Part shown: in pieces, positions 9,256-18,699 of the stretch
Position numbering within the stretch: the first letter of the stretch is position 1
How the letters are laid out: every line of letters starts with the position of its first letter
NCBI GenBank assembly: GCA_945901085.1
Contig: CAMDJV010000002.1
Span: forward strand, 62,001-126,000
Source: Rhodovarius crocodyli
GTDB taxonomy: Bacteria > Pseudomonadota > Alphaproteobacteria > Acetobacterales > Acetobacteraceae
Direction of reading: 5' to 3'
Length of the DNA: 64,000 nucleotides
The notes under the pieces: generated by a model
What the model was told of the DNA's origin: nothing
What the model saw: the letters and a program-made list of their open reading frames with translations, nothing else
Database searches by the model: none
Translations under genes and position numbers: made by a program

Positions 9256-9803
9256 GGGTGATCGCGGGCGCCCATCGCGGCCGCAAGCTGGTGGCCCCCG
9301 CGGGCGATGCCACCCGCCCCACCTCGGACCGCGCACGCCAGGCGCTGTTCGATATGCTGGCCCACGCCCCCTGGGCAGAGCCCGATACCTTGCAGGCCGC
9401 GCGGGTGCTCGATGCCTTTGCCGGCTCGGGCGCGCTGGGGCTGGAAGCGCTGTCCCGAGGCGCCGCCCACGCCACCTTCATGGAAAATTCCCGCCCGGCC
9501 CAGGGCGCCATCCGCGCCAATATCGAGACCTGCCGCGAAGGCCCACGCACCAACATACTACCCACCGACGCCACGCGCCCGCCCCGCGCACCAGCCCCCT
9601 GCAGCCTGGTGTTTCTCGACCCACCCTATGGCGCCGGCCTGCTGCCACGCGCCCTCGCGGCGCTGGCCGACCAGGGTTGGTTCGCCCCCGGGGCCATTCT
9701 CTGCCTGGAAATGCAGGCGGATGAAACGCTGGACCTGCCGCATGAGGTGCTGGCCGACCGCAAACACGGCGCGGCGCGGCTGCTGGTGCTGCGCGCTGCC
9801 TGA
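9252..9803 (+). CDS. rsmD: 16S rRNA (guanine966-N2)-methyltransferase RsmD
   Basis: 183-residue SAM-dependent methyltransferase acting on G966 of 16S rRNA. It shows the family start MRVIAGAHRGRKL, the TRPTSDRARQALFD block, the SAM motif VLDAFAGSGALGLEALSRGA and the catalytic DPPYG. The GTG start at 9252 shares bases with the rluB stop codon (GTGA overlap), so translation is coupled. A palindromic element begins almost at the stop codon. Confidence 0.93.
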   Translation: MRVIAGAHRGRKLVAPAGDATRPTSDRARQALFDMLAHAPWAEPDTLQAARVLDAFAGSGALGLEALSRGAAHATFMENSRPAQGAIRANIETCREGPRTNILPTDATRPPRAPAPCSLVFLDPPYGAGLLPRALAALADQGWFAPGAILCLEMQADETLDLPHEVLADRKHGAARLLVLRAA

Positions 9804-9990
9804 CGCGGCACAACGAACAGCGAGGGAAGACAAGATCGAGGGACCTTGCCCCTCGAGCACCCCAGGAGGAAACTGAGTTTCCTCCACCTTCGATAAATTC
9901 TTGATTTGAATATTATTCAAAGGTCCAGGAAAATCATTTTCCTGGTGGGAGAGCGCGAGAGGGCAAAGCCCTTTCGCTCTTATCCTCCCC
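9804..9990. repeat. Palindromic element family A, copy 1
   Basis: About 187 bp made of nested inverted repeats, sharing long stretches with the reverse complement of 15777-16010. Recognisable parts are an outer arm AGATCGAGGG...CCCCTCGAGC, a hairpin GGAGGAAAC-TGA-GTTTCCTCC at about 9871-9891, an AT-rich centre at about 9895-9925, a hairpin CCAGGAAAA-TCA-TTTTCCTGG at about 9930-9950 and an arm AGGGCAAAGCCCTTTCGCTC. It lies between the convergent rsmD and GNAT genes. No open reading frame of note. The non-coding repeat status is directly visible; mobility is inferred. Confidence 0.8.
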
Positions 9991-10002
9991 CTCCAACTCT
10001 CT

Positions 10003-10055
10003 GTTTCCCCGCATTTTCCACCCCCCTTGCAAAGCCGCAAGGCTGGTAAATACTC
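10003..10055. repeat. Half copy of two-hairpin element family B
   Basis: The stretch CCGCATTTTCC...CCTTGC-AAAGCC-GCAAGG...GTAAATAC matches the first-hairpin half of the elements at 16011-16110 and 56891-56993. Its outer end abuts the TGA stop of the minus-strand GNAT gene, so that the stop codon reads into the element (TGAGTATTT on the minus strand). The second hairpin (GAGCC...GGCTC) is missing. It directly follows element A copy 1. Confidence 0.75.
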
Positions 10056-10503
10056 AGGGCGCCCCGGCCGCCATGTCATAAGTCACCCACAAGGTCCGCG
10101 TGGCATGCTTGTCATACAGCGTGCGGGCGCGGTGATTATCGTCAGCGGTGATCCAGCGAATCGTCTCCCAGCCCCGCCCCCGGGCAATGCCGCGCAGCGC
10201 GCCCAGCAGCCCCGGCGCCGCGCCTGAGCCCCGCGCCGCAGGGTCCACGAACAGATCATCGAGAAACATCGCCGTGGTCGCCCGCAGCGGCCTTGCATAG
10301 GGCCGCCAATGCGCGAGACCCACCGCCTGCCCCGACGCATCCTCGGCAATCAGCCCGCCCAATTCATGCCCCGGGTCATGCAGCCAGGCCCAGACCGTGT
10401 CGCGCATCTGCGCGCTCTGCTCCACGCGGTAGAATTCGGCATAGCCGGCATAAAGCCGGTCCCAGGCCGCACGGTGACGGGGTTCGATGGGCAGCACAGG
10501 CAT
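10054..10503 (-). CDS. GNAT family N-acetyltransferase
   Basis: 149-residue GNAT-fold acyltransferase. The acetyl-CoA site region reads DDLFVDPAARGSGAAPGLL with the R-G-x-G-x-x pattern near residue 85, followed by a fold-typical ARTLYDKHATRT end. Start ATG 10503 (MPVLPIEPRHR) is chosen because it lies 2 bp after the upstream Nudix stop; the longer frame would overlap that gene. Substrate unknown. It forms a two-gene unit with the Nudix hydrolase. Confidence 0.8.
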   Translation of the reverse strand: MPVLPIEPRHRAAWDRLYAGYAEFYRVEQSAQMRDTVWAWLHDPGHELGGLIAEDASGQAVGLAHWRPYARPLRATTAMFLDDLFVDPAARGSGAAPGLLGALRGIARGRGWETIRWITADDNHRARTLYDKHATRTLWVTYDMAAGAP

Positions 10504-10505
10504 GG

Positions 10506-11096
10506 TCAGAACTCCACAATTCCAGCGGCGCAAAGGCCGCGCAGCAGGCCAGTCGCGTGCAAGGTCGATTCCATGCCGCCATCACGCAATATGCGCCTGA
10601 CATCGGCCATAGCCATTACCACCGTCTCCAGCGTCTCGCCCGGCTCCAGCCGGGGTGCGGCCACGGCATGGCAGCCGGTGCTCAGCACAATATGGCAGCG
10701 ATTATTGTTGCGCGCCGGGTCAGGCCAGATTTCGCCGACATGCCGCCAGGCCTCGGCCGCAAAACCGGTCTCCTCCAGCAATTCGCGGCTGCCGGCGGCG
10801 ATGGGGTCGATATCCTCGGCATCCATGATGCCGCCCGGAATCTCCAGAATGAACCCCCGCGCGCCCTGCCGCCATTGCCGCACCAGCACCACCTCCTGAT
10901 CCCGGGTGATGGCCACAACCACCACCCAATCCGGCAGGTTCAGCACCCACCAGGGGTCGAGCACGGTGCCAGCGGGCGTGCGCACCGCCTCCGCCTCCAC
11001 CCTCAGCCATGGGTCATCCAGCACATTGCGGGTGGAGAGCGTCTCCCACCCGCCCGGTGCCGGCGGCGTCAGGCGGTTGCGGTTGGCGCCGCGCAT
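10506..11096 (-). CDS. Nudix hydrolase (ADP-ribose pyrophosphatase-like)
   Basis: 196-residue Nudix protein. The Nudix box reads from PGGIMDAEDIDP to RELLEETGF at about residues 91-115, with the metal-binding REllEE core intact and one extra residue compared with the commonest spacing. The arrangement of the beta strands before the box (VVVVAITRDQEVVLVRQWR) is that of ADP-sugar pyrophosphatases. It sits between gcvP (stop at 11106 side is convergent in direction but on the same strand upstream) and the GNAT gene, all leftward, with a 9-bp gap from gcvP. Confidence 0.83.
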   Translation of the reverse strand: MRGANRNRLTPPAPGGWETLSTRNVLDDPWLRVEAEAVRTPAGTVLDPWWVLNLPDWVVVVAITRDQEVVLVRQWRQGARGFILEIPGGIMDAEDIDPIAAGSRELLEETGFAAEAWRHVGEIWPDPARNNNRCHIVLSTGCHAVAAPRLEPGETLETVVMAMADVRRILRDGGMESTLHATGLLRGLCAAGIVEF

Positions 11097-11105
11097 TTGG
11101 GCCCG

Positions 11106-13982
11106 TTATTCCGCCGCCTGCTGCAATTGCTGGTTGGCGTAGTCCTCGAGCGGCGCGCAGGTGCAGACCAAATTGCGGTCGCCATGCACATTATCCACCC
11201 GCTTCACCGGCGGCCAATATTTCTGCGCCCGCACGAAGGGCAGCGGGAAGGCCGCCTGCTCGCGGCTATAGGGGTGGGTCCAATCATCGCTCAGCACCTC
11301 GCTGGCGGTGTGCGGAGCGTTTTTCAGCACATTGTCGCGGGCGTCGGCCCGGCCCTGTTCCACGCTGCGAATCTCAGCGCGGATCGAGATCATCGCCTCG
11401 CAAAACCGGTCAATCTCCGCCTTAGGCTCGCTCTCGGTGGGCTCCACCATCAGCGTGCCGCTCACCGGCCAGGACATGGTGGGGGCATGGAAACCATAAT
11501 CCTGCAGACGCTTGGCGATATCCTCCACCAGCACGCCGCCACCCTGCTGGAAGCCGCGGCAATCCAGAATGCATTCATGCGCCACCATGCCCTCGCTGCC
11601 GCGATAGAGAATGGGGAAATGGTCGCGCAGCCGGACAGCGATGTAATTGGCGTTGAGAATCGCCACCTGCGTCGCCCGCGTCAGCCCAGCCGCCCCCATC
11701 ATCCGGATATAGGCATAGCTGATGGGTAAAATCGCCGCCGAGCCAAAGGGTGCCGCGCTCACCGGGCCAAACCCCGTGGCCGGCCCCGCTTCCGCCAGCA
11801 TCGGGTGATTGGGCAAATGCGCCGCCAAATGCGCCGCCACACCAATCGGCCCCACCCCCGGCCCACCACCGCCATGGGGGATGCAAAACGTCTTATGCAG
11901 GTTGAGATGGCACACATCGGCACCGATCTTGCCCGGGCTGGTGAGCCCCACCTGCGCGTTCATATTCGCACCATCCATATAGACCTGCCCGCCATGGGCA
12001 TGGATGGTGGCGCACATCTCCTGAATCGCTTCCTCGAACACACCATGGGTCGAGGGGTAGGTCACCATCAGCGCCGCCAGATTGGCCGCGTGCTGGGCGG
12101 CGCGGGCCTTGAGGTCGGCCACATCGATATTGCCGTCCTTGTCACAGCCCACCACCACGACCTTCATCCCCGCCATCACCGCCGAGGCCGGGTTTGTGCC
12201 ATGGGCAGAGCTGGGGATGAGGCAAATATCGCGATGCGCGTCGCCCCGGGCGCGGTGATAGGCGCGAATGGCCAAAAGCCCGGCATATTCGCCCTGGCTG
12301 CCGGCATTGGGCTGCAGCGACACCGCGGCAAACCCGGTCACATCCGCCAGCCATCCTTCCAGCCGGCGGATCATCGCCAGATAGCCCCGCGCCTGGTCCG
12401 CCGGCGCAAAGGGGTGGATATTGGCAAAACCAGGGAAGGTGATGGGGATCATCTCCGCCGTGGCATTCAGCTTCATGGTGCAGGAACCCAGCGCAATCAT
12501 GCTGCGGTTCAGCGCCACATCCTTGTCTTCCAGCCGCTTGATGTAGCGCAGCATGGAATGTTCGGCGTGATGGGTGTTGAACACCTCGGCGGTCAGAATG
12601 GCGGAATGGCGAGTCAGCGCCTCAGGGATCCCCCCGGCCACGGCACCCAGCGTCATGCCGCCCAGAATGCCGGCCAGCTCCGCCAATTCCTCCCGCGTCA
12701 CCGTCTCATCCAGCGCCACCGCCACCGCGCCCTCAAGCCGGCGCAGGTTGAAACCGGCCGAAAGTGCCGCCGCCATCACCGCATCAGTATGCGGGCCGGT
12801 CTCGAACACAACCGTGTCAAAAAACGCCGCATGGCGATGCGGAAACCCCGCCGCACCGGCCAGCAGCCGCGCCTGCAAGGCGACCCGGCCAGCAATGCGC
12901 CGCAAACCTTCCGGCCCATGCCACACCGCATACATGCTGGCCATCACCGCCAGCAGCACCTGCGCGGTGCAGATATTCGATGTCGCCTTCTCCCGCCGGA
13001 TATGCTGCTCGCGGGTTTGCAGCGCGAGGCGCATGGCCGGCGCGCCGGCGGCATCAAGCGAGACCCCCACCAGCCGCCCCGGCAGCAGCCGCTTCAACCC
13101 ATCCTTCACCGCGATGAAGGCAGCATGCGGCCCGCCATAGCCCAGCGGCACGCCAAAGCGCTGCGAGGAGCCGATGACGATATCCGCCCCCATCTCCCCC
13201 GGCGGCGTCAGCAACACCAGCGAGAGCGGGTCCGCCGCCACAATCGCAATGGCCCCCTGCTCGGCGGCCACGGCAATCTCCGGCGTCAGGTCACGCAGTT
13301 CACCCGTCGAGCCTGGGTATTGCAGCAGAATGGCAAAGGGCTTTTCCGCCGCAATGGTCTGAGCCATCGCCGCCACCTCGGCCACCACCACCCGAAACCC
13401 CACCGGCTCGGCACGCACCCGCACCACCGCCAGCGTCTGCGGATGCAAATCAGCCGCCACCACCAGCGTGGTCGATTTGCCCTTATGCGCCGCATGCGCC
13501 ATGGCCATCGCCTCGGCCGCCGCGGTGCCCTCATCCAAGAGGCTGGCATTGGCCACCGGCAGCCCGGTCAGGCTGGTCACCATGGTCTGGAAATTGACCA
13601 GCGCCTCCAGCCGCCCCTGGGCAATCTCCGCCTGATAGGGGGTATAGGCGGTGTACCAGCCCGGGTTTTCCAGAATATTGCGCAGTATCACCGGCGGCGT
13701 ATGGGTGCCATGATATCCCAGGCCGATCAATGATTTGACCTGAGAATTCGCCTCGCTCAGCACCCGAAGCTCGGCAATGGCTGCGGCCTCATTCACCGCT
13801 GCCGGCAGGGCCGAGAGATCGCTCTCCCTGATCGCCGCCGGCACGGTGCGCGCGGTCAGCTCCTCCAGGCTCTCCGCCCCCACCAGGCGGAGCATGGCGG
13901 CGATATCGGCCTCGGTGGGGGCGATGTGGCGGCGGGCGAATTCACCATGGTCTTCCAGCGCGGCCAGGTCCTCGAGCGACAT
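11106..13982 (-). CDS. gcvP: Glycine dehydrogenase (decarboxylating), P protein
   Basis: 958-residue single-chain P protein of the glycine cleavage system. It decarboxylates glycine with pyridoxal phosphate and passes the aminomethyl group to the lipoyl arm of GcvH. The PLP lysine is in [16 protein letters not shown] (about Lys697), and the ARRHI(A)[10 protein letters not shown] terminus is typical. The ATG at 13982 shares its A with the gcvH TGA stop (TGATG), so the two are coupled; a GTG three bases upstream is less likely. It is the last gene of the gcvT-gcvH-gcvP operon under the glycine riboswitch. Full length, no split into GcvPA/GcvPB. Confidence 0.97.
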   Translation of the reverse strand: MSLEDLAALEDHGEFARRHIAPTEADIAAMLRLVGAESLEELTARTVPAAIRESDLSALPAAVNEAAAIAELRVLSEANSQVKSLIGLGYHGTHTPPVILRNILENPGWYTAYTPYQAEIAQGRLEALVNFQTMVTSLTGLPVANASLLDEGTAAAEAMAMAHAAHKGKSTTLVVAADLHPQTLAVVRVRAEPVGFRVVVAEVAAMAQTIAAEKPFAILLQYPGSTGELRDLTPEIAVAAEQGAIAIVAADPLSLVLLTPPGEMGADIVIGSSQRFGVPLGYGGPHAAFIAVKDGLKRLLPGRLVGVSLDAAGAPAMRLALQTREQHIRREKATSNICTAQVLLAVMASMYAVWHGPEGLRRIAGRVALQARLLAGAAGFPHRHAAFFDTVVFETGPHTDAVMAAALSAGFNLRRLEGAVAVALDETVTREELAELAGILGGMTLGAVAGGIPEALTRHSAILTAEVFNTHHAEHSMLRYIKRLEDKDVALNRSMIALGSCTMKLNATAEMIPITFPGFANIHPFAPADQARGYLAMIRRLEGWLADVTGFAAVSLQPNAGSQGEYAGLLAIRAYHRARGDAHRDICLIPSSAHGTNPASAVMAGMKVVVVGCDKDGNIDVADLKARAAQHAANLAALMVTYPSTHGVFEEAIQEMCATIHAHGGQVYMDGANMNAQVGLTSPGKIGADVCHLNLHKTFCIPHGGGGPGVGPIGVAAHLAAHLPNHPMLAEAGPATGFGPVSAAPFGSAAILPISYAYIRMMGAAGLTRATQVAILNANYIAVRLRDHFPILYRGSEGMVAHECILDCRGFQQGGGVLVEDIAKRLQDYGFHAPTMSWPVSGTLMVEPTESEPKAEIDRFCEAMISIRAEIRSVEQGRADARDNVLKNAPHTASEVLSDDWTHPYSREQAAFPLPFVRAQKYWPPVKRVDNVHGDRNLVCTCAPLEDYANQQLQQAAE

Positions 13983-14353
13983 CACAGCGTCTCCACAAAG
14001 GCGGCATACTCACCCTCATCCATCAGATCATCCGGCAGGGGGCCGTTCGGCTCGATCTTGAAGAACCAGCCCTCAGCCGTTGGCTCGCTATTGATCAAGC
14101 CAGGATTATCCACCAGGGCGGAATTCACCTCCACCACCCTGCCCGCCAGCGGCGCATAGACATCGGAGGCCGCCTTCACGCTCTCCACCACGGCAATCGC
14201 CTCACCCACGGCCACCTCGCGGCCGATCTCGGGCAGATCGACAAACACCACATCGCCCAGCGCATTCTGCGCATGATCGGTGATGCCCACGATGGCGGCG
14301 CCGCCATCGAGGCGCACCCATTCATGGTCCTTGGAGAATTTCGTGTCAGTCAT
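13982..14353 (-). CDS. gcvH: Glycine cleavage system H protein
   Basis: 123-residue lipoyl carrier. The lipoylated lysine is Lys60 in [10 protein letters not shown], within the usual hammerhead domain, and the start [15 protein letters not shown] is canonical. It shuttles the aminomethyl intermediate from GcvP to GcvT. It lies 12 bp downstream of gcvT and overlaps gcvP by one base. Confidence 0.97.
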   Translation of the reverse strand: MTDTKFSKDHEWVRLDGGAAIVGITDHAQNALGDVVFVDLPEIGREVAVGEAIAVVESVKAASDVYAPLAGRVVEVNSALVDNPGLINSEPTAEGWFFKIEPNGPLPDDLMDEGEYAAFVETL

Positions 14354-14365
14354 GGCAGGGGCCTT

Positions 14366-15457
14366 TCAGCGGGCGTAACGATGAGGATGGAAGGGCAGCG
14401 GCGCGACATGGGCGGCAAGCCCTTTACCGCGCACCAAAAGTTCAAGCGGGGTGCCATCGGCCGCGTGTTCACGCGCGACATAACCCATGGCGACAGGCGC
14501 ATTGACCGAGGGGCCAAACCCACCCGAGGTGATCTCACCAATATCAAGGCCACCGGCCTGGATCGGGGTATGGCCGCGCGCCGGCTGGCGGCCCTGCGGC
14601 TGAATGCCCACCCGCAGCCGGCTCACCCCATGGTCAAGCTGGCCGCGAATGGTCTCAGCACCGGCAAAATTCCATTCCATCCGGCGGCGCTTGCCAATCG
14701 ACCAGACCAGATTGGCCTCAACCGGAGACGTCGTCTCGTCAATATCATTGCCATAAAGGCAGAGCCCGGCCTCAAGCCGCAGCGAATCCCGCGCCCCCAG
14801 CCCCGCCGGCATCACGCCCGGCAGCCCCAACAGCGTCTTGGCAAAGCTTTCGGCCTGTTCGGCCGGGAGAGAAATCTCCACCCCATCCTCGCCGGTATAG
14901 CCCGAACGGGAGATGACCATCCCCTGCCCCTCCCATACGCCCATGAATTTCAACGCCGCCAGATCCGGCAGAATGGTCGCCAGCGCCGCCACCGCCCCCG
15001 GCCCCTGCAGCGCCAGCAGTGCCCGATCAGCAAGCGGGCGCAGCGTCACACCGCGCGGCAGCACCGATTCGATCAGCGGCAGATCCACATGCTTGCGGCT
15101 GGCATTGACCACCAGAAACAGCCGCTCTCCCATATTGGCGAACATGAAATCATCGATGATGCCGCCCTGCTCGTTCAGCAGCACCCCATAGCGCTGGCGG
15201 CCGGGCTTGAGGCCCTGCACATCGGCCGGCGTCAGCCGCTCCAGCGCCGCCGCGGCACCCTCGCCCACCAGCTCCGCCTGGCCCATATGCGACACATCGA
15301 AAAGCCCGGCCGCAGCGCGGGTGTGCAGGTGCTCGGCCATGATCCCGGCCGGGTATTGCACCGGCATGGAATAGCCCGCGAAAGGCACCATGCGGCCGCC
15401 CAATTCGCGGTGCAGCGCAGAAAGCGGTGTTGCCAGCAGGTCCGGTAATTCGGTCAC
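14366..15457 (-). CDS. gcvT: Aminomethyltransferase, T protein
   Basis: 363-residue T protein of the glycine cleavage system, transferring the methylene group to tetrahydrofolate and releasing ammonia. The start is taken as GTG 15457 (VTELPDLLATPLSALHRELG), which has a GGGGGA ribosome site just upstream; the open frame to 15511 would run into the riboswitch. Conserved features include the MVPFAGYSMPVQY block, the DVSHMGQAEL motif and the SRSGYTGEDGVEIS region. First gene of the operon, 42 nt after the riboswitch. Confidence 0.95.
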   Translation of the reverse strand: MTELPDLLATPLSALHRELGGRMVPFAGYSMPVQYPAGIMAEHLHTRAAAGLFDVSHMGQAELVGEGAAAALERLTPADVQGLKPGRQRYGVLLNEQGGIIDDFMFANMGERLFLVVNASRKHVDLPLIESVLPRGVTLRPLADRALLALQGPGAVAALATILPDLAALKFMGVWEGQGMVISRSGYTGEDGVEISLPAEQAESFAKTLLGLPGVMPAGLGARDSLRLEAGLCLYGNDIDETTSPVEANLVWSIGKRRRMEWNFAGAETIRGQLDHGVSRLRVGIQPQGRQPARGHTPIQAGGLDIGEITSGGFGPSVNAPVAMGYVAREHAADGTPLELLVRGKGLAAHVAPLPFHPHRYAR

Positions 15458-15499
15458 AAATCCCCCAGCCACATCCGTGGCGGTTGAGTTTCGTGACCC

Positions 15500-15726
15500 C
15501 CCTCTGTCCATGGACCTGAGAGATTAAGGCTGCCCCGCCCCGCATGCCCGCCTGGACGGCGGCTGCGGCGCTCAGCGCCCTTTGCTCCTTCGGTGCCGGT
15601 GCCTTGCGGCTGGCCGGGCTTTCCAGAGTTCCCTATTCCACGCGGCCCTGGGTGCCTGAGCGTTTCCGGGGGCCGGTTGCGCCTTCGGCGGGGGTGTTTG
15701 AAGCCCCTCTCTCCCGCGTGGATTTC
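15500..15726 (-). promoter_or_regulatory. Tandem glycine riboswitch (two aptamers)
   Basis: On the minus strand two glycine aptamers lie head to tail. Aptamer 1 (about 15635-15726) is closed by a perfect P1 helix between ATCCACGCGG and CCGCGTGGAAT and carries CGCCGAAGGCGCAA and the CGCTCAGGCA core. Aptamer 2 (about 15500-15629) is closed by CTCTG/CAGAG and carries GGCACCGAAGGAGCAAA, AATCTCTCAGGT and GGACAGAGG, the classic glycine riboswitch blocks. It precedes gcvT by 42 nt. Known family behaviour is activation of glycine catabolism when glycine is high. Confidence 0.93.
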
Positions 15727-15738
15727 ACGGGTGGAACT

Positions 15739-15767
15739 GTCATACAGGCCGCCCCGCGCCGCGGCAA
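15739..15767 (-). promoter_or_regulatory. Candidate promoter of gcvTHP
   Basis: Minus strand TTGCCG (15767-15762), 17-bp spacer, TATGAC (15744-15739). This puts the start of transcription a few bases before the P1 helix of riboswitch aptamer 1, which is the expected place. Judged by eye only. Confidence 0.5.
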
Positions 15768-15776
15768 GATCAGTTG

Positions 15777-16010
15777 GGGCAGCAGAGCAGGCGGCGGGAA
15801 GAGCGAAAGAGCTTTGCCCTTTCGCGCTCACCCCGCAGGGTCGACATCTATGTCAACAATTTTCCTGGGCCTTTGATGAATATTAAAATCAATAATCTAA
15901 CGAAGGTGCAGGAAACTCGTCGACATACATGTCGACCCTGCTGGGGTGCTCGAGGGGTAAAGCCCCTCGATCTTGCTTCCCCTCGCCGGTCGCTTTTCAG
16001 CAGGGTGGTA
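15777..16010. repeat. Palindromic element family A, copy 2
   Basis: Inverted relative to copy 1 (9804-9990) and alike over most of its length: GAGCGAAAGAGCTTTGCCC, an AT-rich centre around 15870-15905, CACCCCAGCAGG (as reverse complement) and CGAGGGGTAAAGCCCCTCGATC. At both places where copy 1 has hairpins made of GGAAAC or GGAAAA arms, copy 2 carries an 18-bp near-palindrome of the type GTCGACATACATGTCGAC (about 15922-15939) and GTCGACATCTATGTCAAC (about 15840-15857). It lies upstream of the gcv promoter and next to a family B element. Confidence 0.8.
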
Positions 16011-16110
16011 CAGAGCCATTTCACCAAAAGCGAAGACGGTGAAACGGCTCTAGTTCTTTTTTTAACGGATTTTCCGAGTCGCCTTGCGAAGGAGCAAGGC
16101 TTTAAAATGC
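16011..16110. repeat. Two-hairpin element family B, copy 1
   Basis: Contains GAGCCATTTCACC...GGTGAAACGGCTC, a linker with a T run (TTCTTTTTTTAACGG), then a second hairpin GCCTTGC-GAAGGA-GCAAGGC and AAAATGCTT. It matches the reverse complement of 56891-56993 along its whole length. On the minus strand it starts directly at the TAA stop of the 16112-16642 gene. The first hairpin plus T run could also stop plus-strand transcription. Confidence 0.85.
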
Positions 16111-16111
16111 T

Positions 16112-16642
16112 TTAGCGCGGCCCACGGCGGCGGTTGAGCGCCAGTTCGGACTCATCGAGCAGAAAGCCCAGCACAATCGTGTAATCCGAACCCCGGCGTT
16201 GCTCCGAAACCGGCAGCACCAGTTCAATCGGCTCCGAGGTTTGCCGCGTGCTCGTGCTATTGGCCGGGAAGCTCAGCGCCTGGGTGAAGACCTGCCGATT
16301 GAGCAATGTGCCGCGCGAATCGGTAATGCCCACCACCATGGGAATATTGATCTGCCGCGCGCCGCCCGCCGCGGGGCCGCGATCGGCCTGCACAATCACG
16401 CCAAACTGCACCGAGATGCTGCGGTCATCCCGCGCGCCACGGCAACGGCCATTGGCAATGCCGACCAGCCTTGCATCGACGACCATATTGGTCAGGTCCG
16501 GCGCCGCAGGGTCACGATAGCGCGTCAAATCCACCATATCGGGCACCAACCCGGGCATCGGGCAGGCCACCAGCAGATCATCGCCGCGCGGCCCGCTGCA
16601 AGCCGCCAGCAGCGCCAGGGCCAAAACCATCAAAGCGCGCAT
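16112..16642 (-). CDS. Hypothetical lipoprotein
   Basis: 176 residues with a lipoprotein signal (LALALLAACSG, lipobox Cys at about 15). The rest is rich in beta-prone segments (NMVVDARLVGIANGRC, ISVQFGVIVQADRG, NIPMVVGITD) and ends with a charged RRRGPR tail. The sequence resembles small outer-membrane-associated lipoproteins of Acetobacteraceae, but I do not recognise a named family and assign no function. It is transcribed away from ispH, and its stop abuts a family B element. Confidence 0.7.
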   Translation of the reverse strand: MRALMVLALALLAACSGPRGDDLLVACPMPGLVPDMVDLTRYRDPAAPDLTNMVVDARLVGIANGRCRGARDDRSISVQFGVIVQADRGPAAGGARQINIPMVVGITDSRGTLLNRQVFTQALSFPANSTSTRQTSEPIELVLPVSEQRRGSDYTIVLGFLLDESELALNRRRGPR

Positions 16643-16738
16643 GAACCATACCCCCTGTTACGGCTGGCCACCCCGTGACCCTGCCTGTAGAACACCTCAT
16701 ATGCCCCGAACCAAGCCTCTTCGGAAGTGACGCCACCC

Positions 16739-17707
16739 ATGCCAGATGCGACGACCAAGCCCCAACTGCATGTCCTGCTCGCCGGCCCGCGCGGCTTCTG
16801 CGCCGGCGTGGACCGCGCGATCAAGATCGTCGAGGAGGCCATCCGGCAATATGGCGCGCCGGTCTATGTCCGCCATGAGATCGTGCATAATCGCTTCGTG
16901 GTCGAAAGCCTGGAGCGCCAGGGCGCCGTCTTCGTCGAGGAACTCGATGAAATCCCCGATAATGGCAAGCCGGTGGTCTTCTCCGCCCATGGCGTGCCCA
17001 AATCGATCCCCTCCGAGGCGGAGCGGCGAGAAATGTTCTACCTCGATGCCACCTGCCCCCTGGTCAGCAAGGTCCACCGCGAGGCCGAGCACCACCATGC
17101 CCGCGGCCGCCATATCCTGATGATCGGCCATGACCATCACCCCGAGGTCATCGGCACCATGGGCCAATTGCCCGATGGCTGCGTCACCCTGGTCGAGGAT
17201 GAGGCGCAGGCACGCCTCGTGCAGCCCCCGGCAGGCCAGCCCCTCGCCTTCATTACCCAGACCACGCTCTCGGTCGATGACACGGCCGAAATGGTGCGCA
17301 TCCTCACCCAGCGCTTCCCCGACATCGCCGCCCCGGCGAAGGAAGACATCTGCTACGCCACCACCAATCGCCAGGCCGCGGTGAAGGAAATTGCCCCCCG
17401 GGCCGATCTGATGATCGTGGTGGGCGCGCCCAATTCCTCCAATTCGCTGCGGCTGGTGGAGGTGGCGCAACGCGCCGGCGTCGCGCGCTCGATCATGGTG
17501 CAACGCGGCCGTGACCTCGATCTGGCGTTGCTCGAAGGCGTGCGAACGGTGGGCGTGACCGCCGGCGCCAGCGCGCCCGAGGTGCTGGTGGAAGAGGTGC
17601 TGAACCGCCTGCGCGAAGGCTATAACCTGCGCACCGAGGAGGTGGTGGTGGCGGAGGAGAAGGTCATCTTCAAATTGCCAGCCGCCCTCACCCAGCCCGC
17701 CGCCTGA
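16739..17707 (+). CDS. ispH: 4-hydroxy-3-methylbut-2-enyl diphosphate reductase
   Basis: 322-residue IspH (LytB), last enzyme of the MEP isoprenoid pathway, making IPP and DMAPP with a 4Fe-4S cluster. The three cluster cysteines are Cys21 ([11 protein letters not shown]), Cys106 ([11 protein letters not shown]) and Cys205 (ICYATTNRQ). The catalytic TTN motif and the SSNSLRL substrate loop are present. ATG 16739 ([14 protein letters not shown]) is taken as start; a GTG at 16727 is possible. It is followed by thrB after 17 bp. Confidence 0.96.
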   Translation: MPDATTKPQLHVLLAGPRGFCAGVDRAIKIVEEAIRQYGAPVYVRHEIVHNRFVVESLERQGAVFVEELDEIPDNGKPVVFSAHGVPKSIPSEAERREMFYLDATCPLVSKVHREAEHHHARGRHILMIGHDHHPEVIGTMGQLPDGCVTLVEDEAQARLVQPPAGQPLAFITQTTLSVDDTAEMVRILTQRFPDIAAPAKEDICYATTNRQAAVKEIAPRADLMIVVGAPNSSNSLRLVEVAQRAGVARSIMVQRGRDLDLALLEGVRTVGVTAGASAPEVLVEEVLNRLREGYNLRTEEVVVAEEKVIFKLPAALTQPAA

Positions 17708-17724
17708 TGTGATCGCCTGAACCC

Positions 17725-18699
17725 TTGGCCGTTTACACCGAAGTCTCGGACGAGGCGCTCCGCGCCTTCCTCACCGATTACCCATTGGGCGAACTCATCG
17801 CCTTCCGTGGCATCGCCGAGGGGGTGGAGAACAGCAATTACGCGCTGAAAACCACCACTGGCGACTATATCCTCACGCTCTATGAGCGCCGGGTGGACCC
17901 GGCCGAACTGCCCTGGTTCCTCGGCCTGATGGACCATCTGGTGCATCGCGGCCTCGCCTGCCCCGCGCCAGTGCCCGGGCGCGACGGCCAGGCCCTGCGC
18001 GCCCTGGCCGAGCGCCCGGCAGCCATCTGCACCTTCCTCCCCGGCGTCTGGCCGCGCCGGGTGCGGCCGGGGCATCTGGCCCCCTTGGGCGATGCGCTGG
18101 CCCGGCTGCATTTGGCCGGCGCCGATTTCGCCCCCACCCGCCGCAATGCCCTCGGCCCCGCCGGCTGGGCTCCGCTGCTGGAGCGCTGCCGTGCCGATGG
18201 CGATGCGGTGCAGCCGGGGCTGATCGCCGCACTCGACCAAGCCCTGGCCTCCATCCTGGCCGAATGGCCGGCCGGGCTGCCGGTGGGCCACATCCATGCC
18301 GACCTCTTCCCCGACAATGTCTTCTTCATGGAGGAGGCAGGCGAGGCGCTGCGGGTGTCCGGCATCATCGATTTCTATTTCGCCTGCACCGACCTCCTGG
18401 CCTATGACATTGCGGTCTGCCTCAACGCCTGGTGCTTCGAGCCGGATTTCTCCTTCAACGTCACCCGGGCGCGGGCCTTGCTGCGGGCCTATTCCGCCAT
18501 CCGCCAGCTCTCCCCCGAGGAGCGCGCAGCCCTGCCCGTGCTCTGCCGGGGTGCAGCACTGCGCTTCCTGCTCACCCGCCTCTTCGATTGGGTGAATACA
18601 CCGCCGGGCGCGATGGTAACCCGCAAGGACCCGCTGGAATATTTCCGGAAACTGCGCTTCTTCCTCAGCGCCGAAAATGCGGAGGCGGTGGGTGGATAA
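17725..18699 (+). CDS. thrB: Homoserine kinase (APH-fold type)
   Basis: 324-residue homoserine kinase of the aminoglycoside-phosphotransferase fold, the alphaproteobacterial type, phosphorylating homoserine for threonine synthesis. The start codon is TTG at 17725, since it gives the near-universal family N terminus [16 protein letters not shown]. The catalytic loop is [13 protein letters not shown] and the metal motif GIIDFYFA. It sits between ispH and rnhA, an order common in alphaproteobacteria, and its last bases overlap rnhA. Confidence 0.94.
   Translation: MAVYTEVSDEALRAFLTDYPLGELIAFRGIAEGVENSNYALKTTTGDYILTLYERRVDPAELPWFLGLMDHLVHRGLACPAPVPGRDGQALRALAERPAAICTFLPGVWPRRVRPGHLAPLGDALARLHLAGADFAPTRRNALGPAGWAPLLERCRADGDAVQPGLIAALDQALASILAEWPAGLPVGHIHADLFPDNVFFMEEAGEALRVSGIIDFYFACTDLLAYDIAVCLNAWCFEPDFSFNVTRARALLRAYSAIRQLSPEERAALPVLCRGAALRFLLTRLFDWVNTPPGAMVTRKDPLEYFRKLRFFLSAENAEAVGG

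Noticed and set aside
9804-10055. CRISPR array or small RNA gene
   Set aside because: Repeats are inverted and nested, not regularly spaced direct repeats; no cas genes in the window.
16011-16110. Simple rho-independent terminator
   Set aside because: The stem with T run does look like one, but the same full element occurs inside a reading frame at 56891-56993, so it is a repeat first and perhaps a terminator second.
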